Shown: positions 31,713-42,127, counted from the stretch's first letter. The stretch is DNA of 64,000 nucleotides from Lachnospiraceae bacterium (GCA_017938315.1 JAGBBV010000019.1:1-64000), one strand, 5' to 3'. Made by a program: numbers and translations. Notes: generated by a model not told the origin, from the letters alone.

Positions 31713-33200
31713 TTATTTCTTTTTGGGTATTCTTCCGTAAAGTTTACTCAAATCATAAATTTTTTCTGCCAACTCGCCTGTAAGAGCTTCCGGTTTCATG
31801 CGCCACTTCCAGTTATTTCCAAGGGTAGAAGGCATATTGATTCTCGCTTCCCCGGAAAGGTGTAAATAATCCTGCATGAGAATAATTGCCGTATCCGCAA
31901 CACTTGCCATGGCAGCCCGGATAATGGCATCCGGTATTTCTTTGTTTGACTTTAAATGCAGGTATTTCTTTACAAATGCTTTATCATGTCTGTTTAATGA
32001 ATGAAACCATCCGAGGGTCGTGTCATTATCATGGGTTCCTGTATATACAACACAATTCGGTACATAATTGTGAGGTAAATAATCACTTTCCTCGTTTTCA
32101 TCAAAAGCAAACTGAAGCACCTTCATACCGGGAAATCCGGTTTTTTTCACAAGCCGAAGCACAGAAGGGGTAAGAAATCCTAAATCTTCTGCAATGACAG
32201 CTTTTTTACCCAGTTTCTCCTTCATTACTTTAAACAACTCATAACCCGGACCTTTTTCCCAATGTCCGAATTCTGCTGTCGGATCACCGTAGGGAATAGC
32301 ATAATATTCATCAAATCCCCTAAAATGGTCGATACGGACTACATCATACCATTCATAGCACCGCTCTATTCTTTGCATCCACCATTTATATCCGGTCTTT
32401 TTATGATAATCCCACCGGTAAAGGGGATTGCCCCAAAGCTGACCAGTAGCACTGAAGGCATCCGGCGGGCAGCCTGCTACTGCAACCGGTGTTCCTGACT
32501 TATCTAGTTGGAACAAATCAGGGTTTGCCCATGTATCTGCACTGTCAAAGGCTACGTAAATGGGGATATCTCCAACAATCAGGATCCCTTTTTCGTTTGC
32601 ATATTTTTTAAGTGCCATCCACTGCTTCTGGAATATATATTGCAAAAACTCATAAAAAAGGATTTGTTCTTTTAAGACTTCCTTGTAAGCTGACATAGCA
32701 GATTCTTTGCGGATTTTAATATCCTTCTCCCATTCGACCCAGCTGATACCCTTTTTACTGTCTTTAATGGCCATGAACAATGCATAATCGGGAAGCCATT
32801 CTTTATTCTTACTTACAAAGCCGTGAAATTCAGGCTCTTTTTCTATTTGACTATTTTGGAATGCCTTATATAAAATTTCAAATCGGGACAGATAGATTTT
32901 TTCATAATCTACATAGGATTCATTATCACCAAAATCTCTCTCCCGGCATTCTTTTTCCGTCAGATAGCCTTCTTTGATTAATTGTTCCAAATCAATATAG
33001 TAAGGATTGCCGGCATAGGTTGAAAAAGACTGATATGGCGAATCTCCATAGCCTGTGGGGCCAAGGGGTAGAATTTGCCAATAGGTTTGTCCTGCCTTTA
33101 CCAAAAAATCCACAAATTCGTACGCTTCTTTCGAAAAGCTTCCGATTCCGTATTTAGACGGGACACTCGATATAGGTAATAAAATTCCGCTTGCTCTCAT
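31713..33200 (-). CDS. malQ: 4-alpha-glucanotransferase (GH77)
   Basis: A 495-residue GH77 enzyme that disproportionates maltooligosaccharides. It opens MRASGILLPISSVPSKYGIGSF, followed by LPLGPTGYGDSPYQSFSTYAGNPYYIDL. The catalytic centre shows VRIDHFRGFDEY (nucleophile Asp near 291), VIAEDLGFL (acid/base Glu near 337) and TGTHDNDT. The length is standard. ATG at 33198-33200 follows GAGAGG. It has no mal neighbours here; it likely works in the cytosol on glycogen or imported dextrins. Confidence 0.95.
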   Translation of the reverse strand: MRASGILLPISSVPSKYGIGSFSKEAYEFVDFLVKAGQTYWQILPLGPTGYGDSPYQSFSTYAGNPYYIDLEQLIKEGYLTEKECRERDFGDNESYVDYEKIYLSRFEILYKAFQNSQIEKEPEFHGFVSKNKEWLPDYALFMAIKDSKKGISWVEWEKDIKIRKESAMSAYKEVLKEQILFYEFLQYIFQKQWMALKKYANEKGILIVGDIPIYVAFDSADTWANPDLFQLDKSGTPVAVAGCPPDAFSATGQLWGNPLYRWDYHKKTGYKWWMQRIERCYEWYDVVRIDHFRGFDEYYAIPYGDPTAEFGHWEKGPGYELFKVMKEKLGKKAVIAEDLGFLTPSVLRLVKKTGFPGMKVLQFAFDENEESDYLPHNYVPNCVVYTGTHDNDTTLGWFHSLNRHDKAFVKKYLHLKSNKEIPDAIIRAAMASVADTAIILMQDYLHLSGEARINMPSTLGNNWKWRMKPEALTGELAEKIYDLSKLYGRIPKKK

Positions 33201-33274
33201 CACTGCACCTCTCTGTATCTATGCCATTATTATATGATGAATGCAGGACTTTTACAATGCAGCACTTTGTTTTT

Positions 33275-33952
33275 TTAATCCTGTGCCATGATTTTTACTC
33301 TGGCAAGTCCCTTTGCTACCGGTGGTAGCATAAGAATGATTACAGTAATAACTGTCTCAGCCCCGATGTAAGATCCGTTATATACAAAGGAATATACCGG
33401 TGCTGTCATATTATAGCTTGAGGCATAACTTCCGAAGAAAATCAGTCCTGACAGAAAAGTAAACACAAATCTTCCCAATACGCCGGCTATAAATCCTAAA
33501 ATAAGTCCATGCTTTTTGTTTGAAAATAAACCTGACAGGCCAAGTGCCCCGAACGCAAATATGTAGTCAGTGAGCATCTGCGGAATACTGATAATATAAG
33601 GATCTACAATAAGCTGCAAAAATCCGTAGGCAATGGCAGCCATAAGGCCTCCTGATAATCCGTACCAATAACCAATCAGACAGATAAACAACATACTGCA
33701 CAAGGTTACGGAACCGCCCATGGGAAGTTCAAAGAGCTTAATCATACTGGTAACCATGGCAAGTGCCATTGCTACTGCAGAGAAAACAAGCTGCTTTGTC
33801 CGGAATTTCTTTTCTTTTCCCGAAGCACCAATCATACATCCTGCAAGCAATACAAGAATCATAATAATAATTAGCGCACCGTAGCCTGCTCCGGTCAGGG
33901 CAAAGTAGTTGCCCCATTCTTCATCAATAATTTCTGTTGCAAAAATAGACAT
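33275..33952 (-). CDS. thiT: Thiamine transporter S component ThiT
   Basis: A 225-residue membrane protein. Six segments carry the ThiT pattern MGGSVTLCSMLFICLIGYWYG and QMLTDYIFAFGALGLSGLF, which builds the thiamine pocket. An additional N-terminal segment of about 45 residues (with a hydrophobic stretch ALIIIMILVLLAGCMIGA) is longer than in the well-known Lactococcus protein. It must pair with an EcfA-EcfT module encoded elsewhere. A TPP riboswitch (34053-34132) and a terminator that also masks the ribosome site (33953-33983) lie just upstream, so thiamine starvation should switch it on. Confidence 0.93.
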   Translation of the reverse strand: MSIFATEIIDEEWGNYFALTGAGYGALIIIMILVLLAGCMIGASGKEKKFRTKQLVFSAVAMALAMVTSMIKLFELPMGGSVTLCSMLFICLIGYWYGLSGGLMAAIAYGFLQLIVDPYIISIPQMLTDYIFAFGALGLSGLFSNKKHGLILGFIAGVLGRFVFTFLSGLIFFGSYASSYNMTAPVYSFVYNGSYIGAETVITVIILMLPPVAKGLARVKIMAQD

Positions 33953-33983
33953 AAAAAAACCTCCTTTGTGTCATCACAGGAGG
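33953..33983 (-). terminator. Riboswitch expression platform: terminator that contains the thiT ribosome site
   Basis: The minus strand reads CCTCC-TGTG-loop-CACA-AA-GGAGG-TTTTTTT and then the thiT ATG. The 3' arm GGAGG is the ribosome site itself, so one hairpin can both end transcription and hide the start. Confidence 0.75.
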
Positions 33984-34052
33984 GGCTGTCAAATTTTACA
34001 AACATAACATCCTCTTGCAACATAAACAGGAAATTATATTTATAAAATTCTG

Positions 34053-34132
34053 CTTCCCTACGCCGGTATTATCCGGGTCAGGTAATGAGGGTCAGAGCCT
34101 TCCGGCTCAATCTCAGCATAAGCACCCCTAGC
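34053..34132 (-). promoter_or_regulatory. TPP riboswitch (THI element)
   Basis: The minus strand shows the THI box order: GGGGTGC, then CTGAGA, ACCCT, ACCTGACCCGGATAATACC, and a closing CGTAGGGAA. The P1 arms are GGGGTGC side and TAGGGAA side. When bound to TPP it would repress thiT through the hairpin at 33953-33983. Confidence 0.95.
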
Positions 34133-34153
34133 GATATTATGTAATTCTCATCA

Positions 34154-34182
34154 AGAATATCCTTGTTTTTTTGGTTTGTCAA
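34154..34182 (-). promoter_or_regulatory. Promoter of the TPP riboswitch-thiT transcript
   Basis: Minus strand TTGACA (34177-34182), 17 bases, TATTCT (34154-34159), about 20 bases before the riboswitch. Confidence 0.65.
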
Positions 34183-34191
34183 GCATTTTTA

Positions 34192-37100
34192 TTATTTTGG
34201 CAGACTAATCTCCCTGCCAAGTGCAAAGGAATAGATAATTTTTTCTTTGACCTTTATACCGGTAAGTCGTTCAAGTGCCTCTGCATAATAGTCAAGCTGC
34301 AGACGATAACGCACAATCAACTCCTTTTCATCACTAACCCGGTCTGTCTTATAATCTGCAACAACAATTCCGTCCTCTTCCTCAAAATACACGTCAATAA
34401 TTCCCTGCATTAACACCATCTCATCTTCCGGAAAGCTATCTTTCACGCGGTCTGCAGAAATACCAAGAACAAAAGGCTGTTCCTTAAACAATTTACCACC
34501 TCCGGCCGCTACTGACATACGTCTTGCAAGTGATGATTGCATAAATGCCATTATTTTATTTACAGACACTGCCATCTTCCATTCCTTGCTTAGCTTACCG
34601 CTTTGTTCCATCTCTTCAAGCTGACGGAGAAGTTTTTCCTTAAAATCTGCCTGCGAAGTTTCTTTCTCTCTACAAAGACCTGCAAAGTCAAGAAGTTCCA
34701 TCACCTTGTGATAAGCACTACCCCTGTCCGTTCCGGAAAGTTCTTCCTTTTCTTTGATGAACCTTGGAATATAAGGTACCACTTCTGCTTCTTCAAACAT
34801 TTCCTTTGCAAAGGGATCCTCTGTTTCTGTTTGCTTGTATGCGGCTTTTTTCAGTTCCGATACGGTTGTTTTCACAAAAAGATCTGACAGATAAGCGTGT
34901 GGATATTCTCTGTTAAACTTTTGTGACAATTCTGTCAACACTCTATTATCCGCCTTTGCAAACAATAATTCCTGTAGTTTATCTTCTGCATTAAATGTTT
35001 CCCGCAGTTCCCCTTCCAAAATATCTTCCTGCCTGATGAGCGTAAAGTTTTTTAAACATGGTGTAATAAAGTCCAAAAAGCATGATGCCCCGGCCAGAGT
35101 GGAAAAGGGCACTCTCTGTCCATCCAAAACCTGTTCCTGTGCTTGCCTTTCCAGCCATTTTTCGCCCTCTCCAACCACTGCTGACAAAAAAAGTTTTTCT
35201 TTTGCTCTTGTCATTGCAACATAAAGAACACGGAGTTCCTCGCCAAGACTATCCAGTTTCATTTTCATAGCCACGGCATTTTTACGCATGGTTTTGCTCT
35301 GCAGACGCAAATGGCTGTCAATATAATCCACACCAATTCCCATATCAACGTCCGCAATCAACCGGCCCGTTGTATCCTGTCTGTTAAACTTTTTGGATAA
35401 GCCCGCCACAAAGCAAACGGGAAATTCCAATCCCTTGCTTTTGTGAATACTCATGATCCGTACCACATCAGCATTTTCATCTGTGATATCCGCCTCGCCA
35501 AAATCCACCTGATACTTTTCCAGTTGCTTAATATAGCGCAGAAAATGAAACAATCCGTAGTAGCTTGTCTGTTCAAAAGCCGCTGCCTTCGCAAGCAGCA
35601 TCTCTAAGTTGGCTCTTCTCTGCTCCCCACCCGGTTTTGCAGAAACATATTCCATGTAACCGGTATCAGTAAAAATATCCTGTATCAGCTTATGAATAGG
35701 CATATATACTGCTTTTTCCCTTAAGTTTTTCAGCCATGCCAAAAATGTCACTGTTTTCTTTTGTAAAGCCTCTTCTGCATTTTCATTTTGAATAAATTCT
35801 TTTAAATCCTCATACAGATAGTTTCCTTTTTTTCCCATACTTCTGACATTGGCAATGTCCTCTTCACTGAAACCACCAAAAAAGGATTTCATAACACCGA
35901 ATAAGGGAATGTCCTGAAGCATATTGTCAAGTACATGTAAAAGTCCAAGTACGTCCCTTACTTCTGATGCCTGAAAATAACCTGTCCTGGATGTCACAAA
36001 AGCCGGAACCCCTTCCCTCTCAAAAATCTGTTTAAATTCTTCAGCCCAGCCTGATGTGGTCCGAAGCAATATCACAATATCCTTATACTGCACAGGACGA
36101 AGCGTTCCTGTTTCTTTATCCGTCACCTGGAAAGTAGTGATGAGTTCTTTTATTTTGCGGGCAATGACAAGGGCTTCCTGCTCTCTTACAGACAAATCAC
36201 TATCCTGCATTTTTTCAATAATCAAAGTTTCCGTTTCATTCTTATCATACTCTGGGTACACAGCTCCCGGATATAAAGCAGCATCCTCATCGTATTCCAC
36301 GCCCCCTAAGGTACGTCCCATAATTTTATAAAACAAATCATTTACGCTATGAAGAACTTCCTTACGGCTACGGAAGTTTTTATGTAGATCAATGCGTTGT
36401 CTAATTGAGTCAACCTTTGTATAACAGGTGTATTTTTCAATAAATAACTCCGGTCTTGCCAAACGGAACTTATAGATGCTCTGCTTTACATCCCCTACCA
36501 TGAACCGGTTAAAACGTCCCTCGTCTTCACCGGAGATGCTTTTTAATAAAAGTTCCTGTACCAGATTGCTGTCCTGATATTCATCAATCAGTATTTCGTG
36601 AAAGAAACAGCGGTACTCTTTTGCCGCTTCTGTTGCTTCATAGCTTCCGTCAGCTTTCTTTTTCAGCAGGATATTTAGGGCAAAATGCTCCATATCTCCA
36701 AAGTCAATAATGTTCGCACTGCGTTTACGTGCATCCAACTCTTCTTTAAAGTTTTTCACTAATAAAAGAAGGGTGGTGACAGGGTACGCAGCCTGCTCCA
36801 TACGGCTTACTATCTGATCAGGAGATAAAACAAAATAGGCATTGCCCAGTTCCTCTATTTGTTTCTTTACTTGGTTTCTGAGTACTTGTACTCTCTTCTT
36901 TAATTCCTCATCGACCGTTTCATCCTTTTTGCCCGGAAGACGGCCAAAAGTGATACCCGCCCATGCCTGATAAAGATCGGAAAAACTGTCTTTCTCACTT
37001 AATTTACAGAGCATAGCAGCTTCATCTTCCAACATTTTTCCATAAAAATACGGTCCCGCAGGCTCCTCTGCGATCTTACGTGCAAGTGTAAGTTTGTCCC

Positions 37101-37782
37101 CACATTCCCTTAAAGACAGCTTAATATAATCTGTGATATAGGTACACCACGGGCTTTGTTCCATTTCTAAAACACTTGTTATTTTATAATCCCCACTGCG
37201 CTCCGAAAGCCACTCTTCCGGCCAGGGATAGCTCATAGAGAATTCATAAAGTTTTCCTATATATTCTTCTAACAGCCTGTCATTGCTTCCTCCGGTAAAG
37301 TATTCCACACAATCCAGAAATTCCTTGTTTCCTTCTGCATAGTTCTTCTCTAAAAGATCTGCAAGTACATCCTGCTTTAACAGTTTCAGTTCCCCCTCGT
37401 CTGCAACGCGAAATCCCGGATCAAGCCCAATATCGTTAAAATTATTCCTGATAACGAAGAGACAAAAGCTGTCAATGGTCGTAATCTGGGCATTATGAAG
37501 AAGCGCCGCCTGCCTTTGCAGGTGCTCATTTTCAGGACATTCTTCCAATTTCTTTTCAATGGCTCTGCTAATACGCTCACGCATTTCTGCAGCAGCAGCA
37601 TTGGTAAAGGTCACTACAAGGAGCCTGTCAATATCCACTTTCTTTGTCTCATCAGAAATCATTTGAATAATACGCTCTACCAGCACTGCGGTTTTTCCGC
37701 TTCCTGCTGCAGCCGATACAAGAATATTCCGTTCACGCAAATCGATTACCATTTGCTGTTCCGGCGTAAATGTTACTGCCAT
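34192..37782 (-). CDS. addA: ATP-dependent helicase/nuclease subunit AddA
   Basis: A 1196-residue UvrD-type helicase with a C-terminal RecB-like nuclease. Walker A AAAGSGKTAVLVERI is near 19-33, the DEYQDSN motif II near 397 and RIMSIHKSKGLEFPVCFVAG near 775. The nuclease core VVADYKTDR lies near 1143. With AddB it resects double-strand breaks and loads RecA at Chi. The length is typical. AAGGAG precedes the ATG. It follows addB by 13 bases. Confidence 0.96.
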   Translation of the reverse strand: MAVTFTPEQQMVIDLRERNILVSAAAGSGKTAVLVERIIQMISDETKKVDIDRLLVVTFTNAAAAEMRERISRAIEKKLEECPENEHLQRQAALLHNAQITTIDSFCLFVIRNNFNDIGLDPGFRVADEGELKLLKQDVLADLLEKNYAEGNKEFLDCVEYFTGGSNDRLLEEYIGKLYEFSMSYPWPEEWLSERSGDYKITSVLEMEQSPWCTYITDYIKLSLRECGDKLTLARKIAEEPAGPYFYGKMLEDEAAMLCKLSEKDSFSDLYQAWAGITFGRLPGKKDETVDEELKKRVQVLRNQVKKQIEELGNAYFVLSPDQIVSRMEQAAYPVTTLLLLVKNFKEELDARKRSANIIDFGDMEHFALNILLKKKADGSYEATEAAKEYRCFFHEILIDEYQDSNLVQELLLKSISGEDEGRFNRFMVGDVKQSIYKFRLARPELFIEKYTCYTKVDSIRQRIDLHKNFRSRKEVLHSVNDLFYKIMGRTLGGVEYDEDAALYPGAVYPEYDKNETETLIIEKMQDSDLSVREQEALVIARKIKELITTFQVTDKETGTLRPVQYKDIVILLRTTSGWAEEFKQIFEREGVPAFVTSRTGYFQASEVRDVLGLLHVLDNMLQDIPLFGVMKSFFGGFSEEDIANVRSMGKKGNYLYEDLKEFIQNENAEEALQKKTVTFLAWLKNLREKAVYMPIHKLIQDIFTDTGYMEYVSAKPGGEQRRANLEMLLAKAAAFEQTSYYGLFHFLRYIKQLEKYQVDFGEADITDENADVVRIMSIHKSKGLEFPVCFVAGLSKKFNRQDTTGRLIADVDMGIGVDYIDSHLRLQSKTMRKNAVAMKMKLDSLGEELRVLYVAMTRAKEKLFLSAVVGEGEKWLERQAQEQVLDGQRVPFSTLAGASCFLDFITPCLKNFTLIRQEDILEGELRETFNAEDKLQELLFAKADNRVLTELSQKFNREYPHAYLSDLFVKTTVSELKKAAYKQTETEDPFAKEMFEEAEVVPYIPRFIKEKEELSGTDRGSAYHKVMELLDFAGLCREKETSQADFKEKLLRQLEEMEQSGKLSKEWKMAVSVNKIMAFMQSSLARRMSVAAGGGKLFKEQPFVLGISADRVKDSFPEDEMVLMQGIIDVYFEEEDGIVVADYKTDRVSDEKELIVRYRLQLDYYAEALERLTGIKVKEKIIYSFALGREISLPK

Positions 37783-37795
37783 GACTTCTCCTTTT

Positions 37796-40700
37796 CTATT
37801 TCTCTTCTGCCTCTAAATTTTCCTTCCGCATCCGTTCAAGCAGTTCCTCCTCGGATAATGAAGGAAGTTTTCTGTTTTCAAAACCGGGTATTTTTTCATC
37901 AAAGTCACACACCCCTTTATAGGAACAATAAGTGCAGGCATGAAAGGTTCCCTGCTCGCAGGGGCTTATGTCAATACATCCCTCCAATATCTGCTCACCC
38001 GCTTTTCTAATTTTGTTGCTCACAAAATCAGAAACTATTTTGTAGTCCTCTTTTGAAATGATGCTTGAACCTGCTGTAAAACTACCGTCTTTCTTTCGTT
38101 CTACCGGTATTATGACAGATTTGTCAGAAAGGTTTCTGTCAAGCAAATCAACGACTTCTACCCTATCACTGACTATTCCGGTCATTCGTAATTCTTTCTG
38201 CAATCTTTCATTAATCTCTTCCGGTGACAGCTCCTTATCTTCTTTTAGCAGGGGATCATTTACATGATAATACAAAAGGGCTGCGGGTACAATTTCCTTA
38301 TCCGGATGCTTCTTTGCCTGAAGTTCTGTGGCCACATTCATGTAAACTACAAGCTGCAATTGTAAACCATAATAAAGAGCCGCTAAATCAAACTTTTTAT
38401 TTCCCGATTTGTAATCAATTACCTTCACGTATACATGTTCAGCGTCCTCACAGGTATCAATCCGATCAATTCTTCCTCTAAGTTTCATTTTTTCCTGTCC
38501 GGTAAGTGCAATATTCACGGATGCAAGGTCCTGCACTGTAGAAAAAGACATCTCAAAATGGGCAGGCATAAAGGCACCTCCCCTAAGCTGCATTTGTAAG
38601 GTACTTACCGTACGCTTCAAAATACGGTATATACGCTCAATCATATAAGAATAACGTGCGTTACTATACAAAACAGTTTCTCCATACTGTGATGCACAGC
38701 TTTCCAGTGCCTCACGAAGAAGCTTCTCCCCCTCTTCCTGTGGGAAATCAAACCAAGTATAGTTACAATCTGCAAGTTTTCCTGCAAAGAGTTCTAATAC
38801 ACTATGGTATAAATTTCCCAGGTCAACCTGCTCAAACCCATATTCTTCACGCTCTTTCAGTTTAAGTCCATATTGCAGGAAATGTGAATAAGCGCAGGCT
38901 GCAAATTGTTCCAGACGACTCACACTGTTCTCAAGCATAGTGCCGTAAATGCTTCGTGCCACCACTTTGCTAAGAGGAGAGTGACGGTAGCGCATAAATG
39001 CTGCATGGAGCATTTTCTCTGCCAGCGTGCCATAGGATTCATCTACCTGATACAGTTTAAGCAGTGCTGCTATTTCCTCAGGTCTTTTACTTCTCTGATT
39101 GCCTTCACTATAACTCCTCAGGCTGTCGGCAAGCACGGAAATCCCATCTTTTGCCCCGACAATCTGCTCTGTAAATTTTTCCTTTTCTCCTATTCTCTCT
39201 ATGCACATTTCCGGAAACAATTTTTTTACCATATCAATAAGATAAGATGGTCGAAGAGCTTTTGCATCACCGCTTGTACCGGCATAAGATAAATAGAGCC
39301 TCTCTGCAGGCTTCGTCAGATTCATATACAGATATAGCCTCTGAATATACATTTGCTGTCTAGGTGTAGGTGCCAGTTCAAACGTTGAAGTTTGCAAAAA
39401 TTCTCTGTCAATATCGGATAAAATACCACCTTTAGAACTGTTTCTTGGGATATTTCCATCATTGACACCAAGCACAAACAAAATTTTTACTTGTTTTAAG
39501 CGGCTTCTTTCTAAATCCCCTGCCACAATCCTGTCTATTCCGCCGGGAATAATACCGATTTCTATTTCAGAAAAACCGGCATCTAAAATATCTGCAAATT
39601 CTTGCATAGATATTTCTTCTTCTCCAAGCAAATCTTCTATCTGCTCAAACAGTTCCATCACCAATCTGTAGATTTGTGCATATTCCCTTGCCCTTTCCCT
39701 GTCTGCACTTTGTTCAAATTGTGTTTCAAATTTTACAAGTTTGTCCTGTATCCGGGCATTTACAATGAATTCATATAGTGCTCTGATATATTCTGATGCT
39801 GTTTTTTGTTTCTCTAAAACCGGTTCCAGCTGCACCATAAGCCGTTCCCTTGACTCATTCAGTCTATTTAACAATAACAACTGTTCTTCTTCACTTACAT
39901 TCCATGGTTTTCTTACAAATGCTTCGCTCCACTTTTTCCTGCCTTTTATGCCAAGTGCAAGCACATAGTTTTCAAGCAGGTCTACTTCCTCTTCCTCAAA
40001 ACCGGCAAGTCCGCTTCGCAGATAATGGAATACAGACTCATAGGAAAAGTTCGTTAGTTTTATCTTTAACAAGCTTCTGATAAATTCTATAAAGGGATTT
40101 AGTAAAAGACCTCTTGTCCTATCTATAAACATGGGAATATTGTAAAGTGCACTTTCCCTCTCCAGATAATCCCCATAACTTTCCAGGTCACCTGCCACAA
40201 TGGCAATATCCCGATAACAATATTCACCGGAAAGTACCAATTCTTTGATTTTAATACAGACTTCCTTTACCTCCCTTGCAGGTGTGGTAGCCTCTGCAAT
40301 ATGGATTGCTCTCTTCTGTCCCCACACCCCCGCGTAAGGCTTTAAGGGATACCTGAAGATGTGCTTTTCCAAATGGGCAAGCTCAGCATTTGCAGCAAAA
40401 CGCACTACAGGAGACATGTTCAGATAGACATCCTTCTCTCTCCCTATGCCCGCTTCCTCTGCCAGAGAACACAAATCCTTTACTGTCTTTTTGCTGAGAT
40501 AAAATAACTCCTGTTCTCCTTTGATTTCAAAAGGATTTTCATTTCCTTCAATAATGACGGATACAATCACCCTATCTGTCAGTTCCATCAGACGTTGTAT
40601 TAATCTGTTCTGTATAGGGGTAAAACCGGTAAACCCGTCAAAGATCACAGTGCTCTCTTTGATGATATCCGACTTTTCCACAGCCTTTGTCAAAAGTTCC

Positions 40701-41242
40701 AGTGTCTCCTCAGTTGTGATAAACCTGTTCTCTATGTATGTCAAAAAGTTTTGATAAATAGCCTGTAAATCTTTCAGTTTATAATGTAGTGTTCCTCTGC
40801 TTTTCGCATACTCTGAAAGCTCTTCTACATGTTTCGGGCTCATGCCGTATTGCATAAACTCAGATATGGCAGACTTTACCTCATGGATGTAACCGATTTT
40901 GTTTAAATTAGGACCAATCACAGGTAATTCTTTCTCCATGGAGGCAGCCACTTTCCGGAGCACCAGGCTCTTTCCCGTATCATCAAGAACAGGCTCACTT
41001 CCATAACCGGTCTCTTCGAAAATGCGGTGGGACAGACGTCCAAAACTAAGCACATCAATATTTCTGATGCCCTTTTCCGCGCTTTCATTCACCAGGTCAT
41101 ACTGGGTCTGCATGGTAAACTGGTCCGGCACAATAAAAAGTATATTCTTTTCCGGATACTCTTTTGCCACCGCATGCATATCTCTATATAATTTTGTACT
41201 TTTTCCCGAACCTGACGGTCCAAAATAAAATTGCAGAGACAT
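37796..41242 (-). CDS. addB: ATP-dependent nuclease subunit AddB
   Basis: A 1148-residue protein with Walker A FGPSGSGKSTKLY near 5-17 and a RecB-like nuclease (VKVIDYKSGNKKFD near 958-971) bound by a four-Cys iron-sulfur cluster: ACAYSHFLQYG near 792, and C-EQGTFHA-CTYCSYKGVC near 1106-1119. Chi recognition residues cannot be read directly. ATG at 41240-41242 follows AAGGATA; the upstream GTG overlaps it and is rejected. It is the first gene of the addBA unit. Confidence 0.95.
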   Translation of the reverse strand: MSLQFYFGPSGSGKSTKLYRDMHAVAKEYPEKNILFIVPDQFTMQTQYDLVNESAEKGIRNIDVLSFGRLSHRIFEETGYGSEPVLDDTGKSLVLRKVAASMEKELPVIGPNLNKIGYIHEVKSAISEFMQYGMSPKHVEELSEYAKSRGTLHYKLKDLQAIYQNFLTYIENRFITTEETLELLTKAVEKSDIIKESTVIFDGFTGFTPIQNRLIQRLMELTDRVIVSVIIEGNENPFEIKGEQELFYLSKKTVKDLCSLAEEAGIGREKDVYLNMSPVVRFAANAELAHLEKHIFRYPLKPYAGVWGQKRAIHIAEATTPAREVKEVCIKIKELVLSGEYCYRDIAIVAGDLESYGDYLERESALYNIPMFIDRTRGLLLNPFIEFIRSLLKIKLTNFSYESVFHYLRSGLAGFEEEEVDLLENYVLALGIKGRKKWSEAFVRKPWNVSEEEQLLLLNRLNESRERLMVQLEPVLEKQKTASEYIRALYEFIVNARIQDKLVKFETQFEQSADRERAREYAQIYRLVMELFEQIEDLLGEEEISMQEFADILDAGFSEIEIGIIPGGIDRIVAGDLERSRLKQVKILFVLGVNDGNIPRNSSKGGILSDIDREFLQTSTFELAPTPRQQMYIQRLYLYMNLTKPAERLYLSYAGTSGDAKALRPSYLIDMVKKLFPEMCIERIGEKEKFTEQIVGAKDGISVLADSLRSYSEGNQRSKRPEEIAALLKLYQVDESYGTLAEKMLHAAFMRYRHSPLSKVVARSIYGTMLENSVSRLEQFAACAYSHFLQYGLKLKEREEYGFEQVDLGNLYHSVLELFAGKLADCNYTWFDFPQEEGEKLLREALESCASQYGETVLYSNARYSYMIERIYRILKRTVSTLQMQLRGGAFMPAHFEMSFSTVQDLASVNIALTGQEKMKLRGRIDRIDTCEDAEHVYVKVIDYKSGNKKFDLAALYYGLQLQLVVYMNVATELQAKKHPDKEIVPAALLYYHVNDPLLKEDKELSPEEINERLQKELRMTGIVSDRVEVVDLLDRNLSDKSVIIPVERKKDGSFTAGSSIISKEDYKIVSDFVSNKIRKAGEQILEGCIDISPCEQGTFHACTYCSYKGVCDFDEKIPGFENRKLPSLSEEELLERMRKENLEAEEK

Positions 41243-41253
41243 AATCACTATCC

Positions 41254-42069
41254 TTATAAGTATGGAATCATTTCTTTTACAGAATCAAAAATAAGATGGG
41301 GCTTCACCTCAGAGGTTTCTACGTCTTTCATCGTAGCTTCACCACTAAGCACCAATATTCCGGTGTAACCGTTATTTACACCTGCTGCCACATCAGTATA
41401 GAGCCGGTCTCCTACCATGGCAGTCTGTTCCTTTAAAACACCTGCACGCCTTGCAAGATAATCCATAATATCACCGCTTGGCTTTCCTACCACATGATCC
41501 GGATAGCGGAAGGCTGAAGCGTGAATAAAGGCATGTATCGCTCCCACATCAGGAATAAATCCCGTCTCTGTTGGACAATTGTAGTCCGGGTGGGTTGCAA
41601 TATACGGCAGACCGCTTCTTACTAAATCACAAACCTTACACATTTTTTCATAAGTAAGGGAAGTATCAAAACCGGTAACCACCACTTCCGGCTCCTTATC
41701 ATCCAGACAAATCCCTTCCTCTATAAATTCCCTGGTCAAAAGCTCATTTCCCAATAGAAAAACTCTTTTTCCCCCATAGTGTCTCTTTAAATAATCTATG
41801 GTAGCCTGTCCTGACGTAACAATCTTACTGCTATCAACAGTAAGTCCCATTTTTCCAAGTTTCTCAATGTAATTATCAGGTCCTTTGGAGGAATTGTTGG
41901 TCAGAAAAACATATTGCTTTCCCGCTCTCTCCACAGCATCTAAAAAATCCCTCGCACCTTCAATCCACTTATTCCCAAGATAGACAGTGCCATCCATATC
42001 CAGGGCAAAACAAGTGATTTCTTTTAGTTTTCCTTCTATATCAATATTCACATCCGGTATCCGGTTCAT
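41254..42069 (-). CDS. HAD-IIA sugar phosphatase (NagD-like)
   Basis: A 271-residue HAD hydrolase of class IIA. FALDMDGTVYLGNKWI near 21-36 holds the nucleophile and acid/base Asp. VFLTNNSSKGPDNYIEKL supplies motif II, GKPSGDIMDYL motif III with Lys, and MVGDRLYTDVAAGVNNGY motif IV. Substrates of relatives are sugar phosphates, p-nitrophenyl phosphate and UMP; the true one is unknown. It is placed 11 bases upstream of addB, so it may be cotranscribed with addBA, but that link need not be functional. Confidence 0.9.
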   Translation of the reverse strand: MNRIPDVNIDIEGKLKEITCFALDMDGTVYLGNKWIEGARDFLDAVERAGKQYVFLTNNSSKGPDNYIEKLGKMGLTVDSSKIVTSGQATIDYLKRHYGGKRVFLLGNELLTREFIEEGICLDDKEPEVVVTGFDTSLTYEKMCKVCDLVRSGLPYIATHPDYNCPTETGFIPDVGAIHAFIHASAFRYPDHVVGKPSGDIMDYLARRAGVLKEQTAMVGDRLYTDVAAGVNNGYTGILVLSGEATMKDVETSEVKPHLIFDSVKEMIPYL

Positions 42070-42127
42070 AGTCCTCTCTCCTTAGGTTTATCCTTCAGAT
42101 TCAAGTATAACATATTTACTCAAAAAG

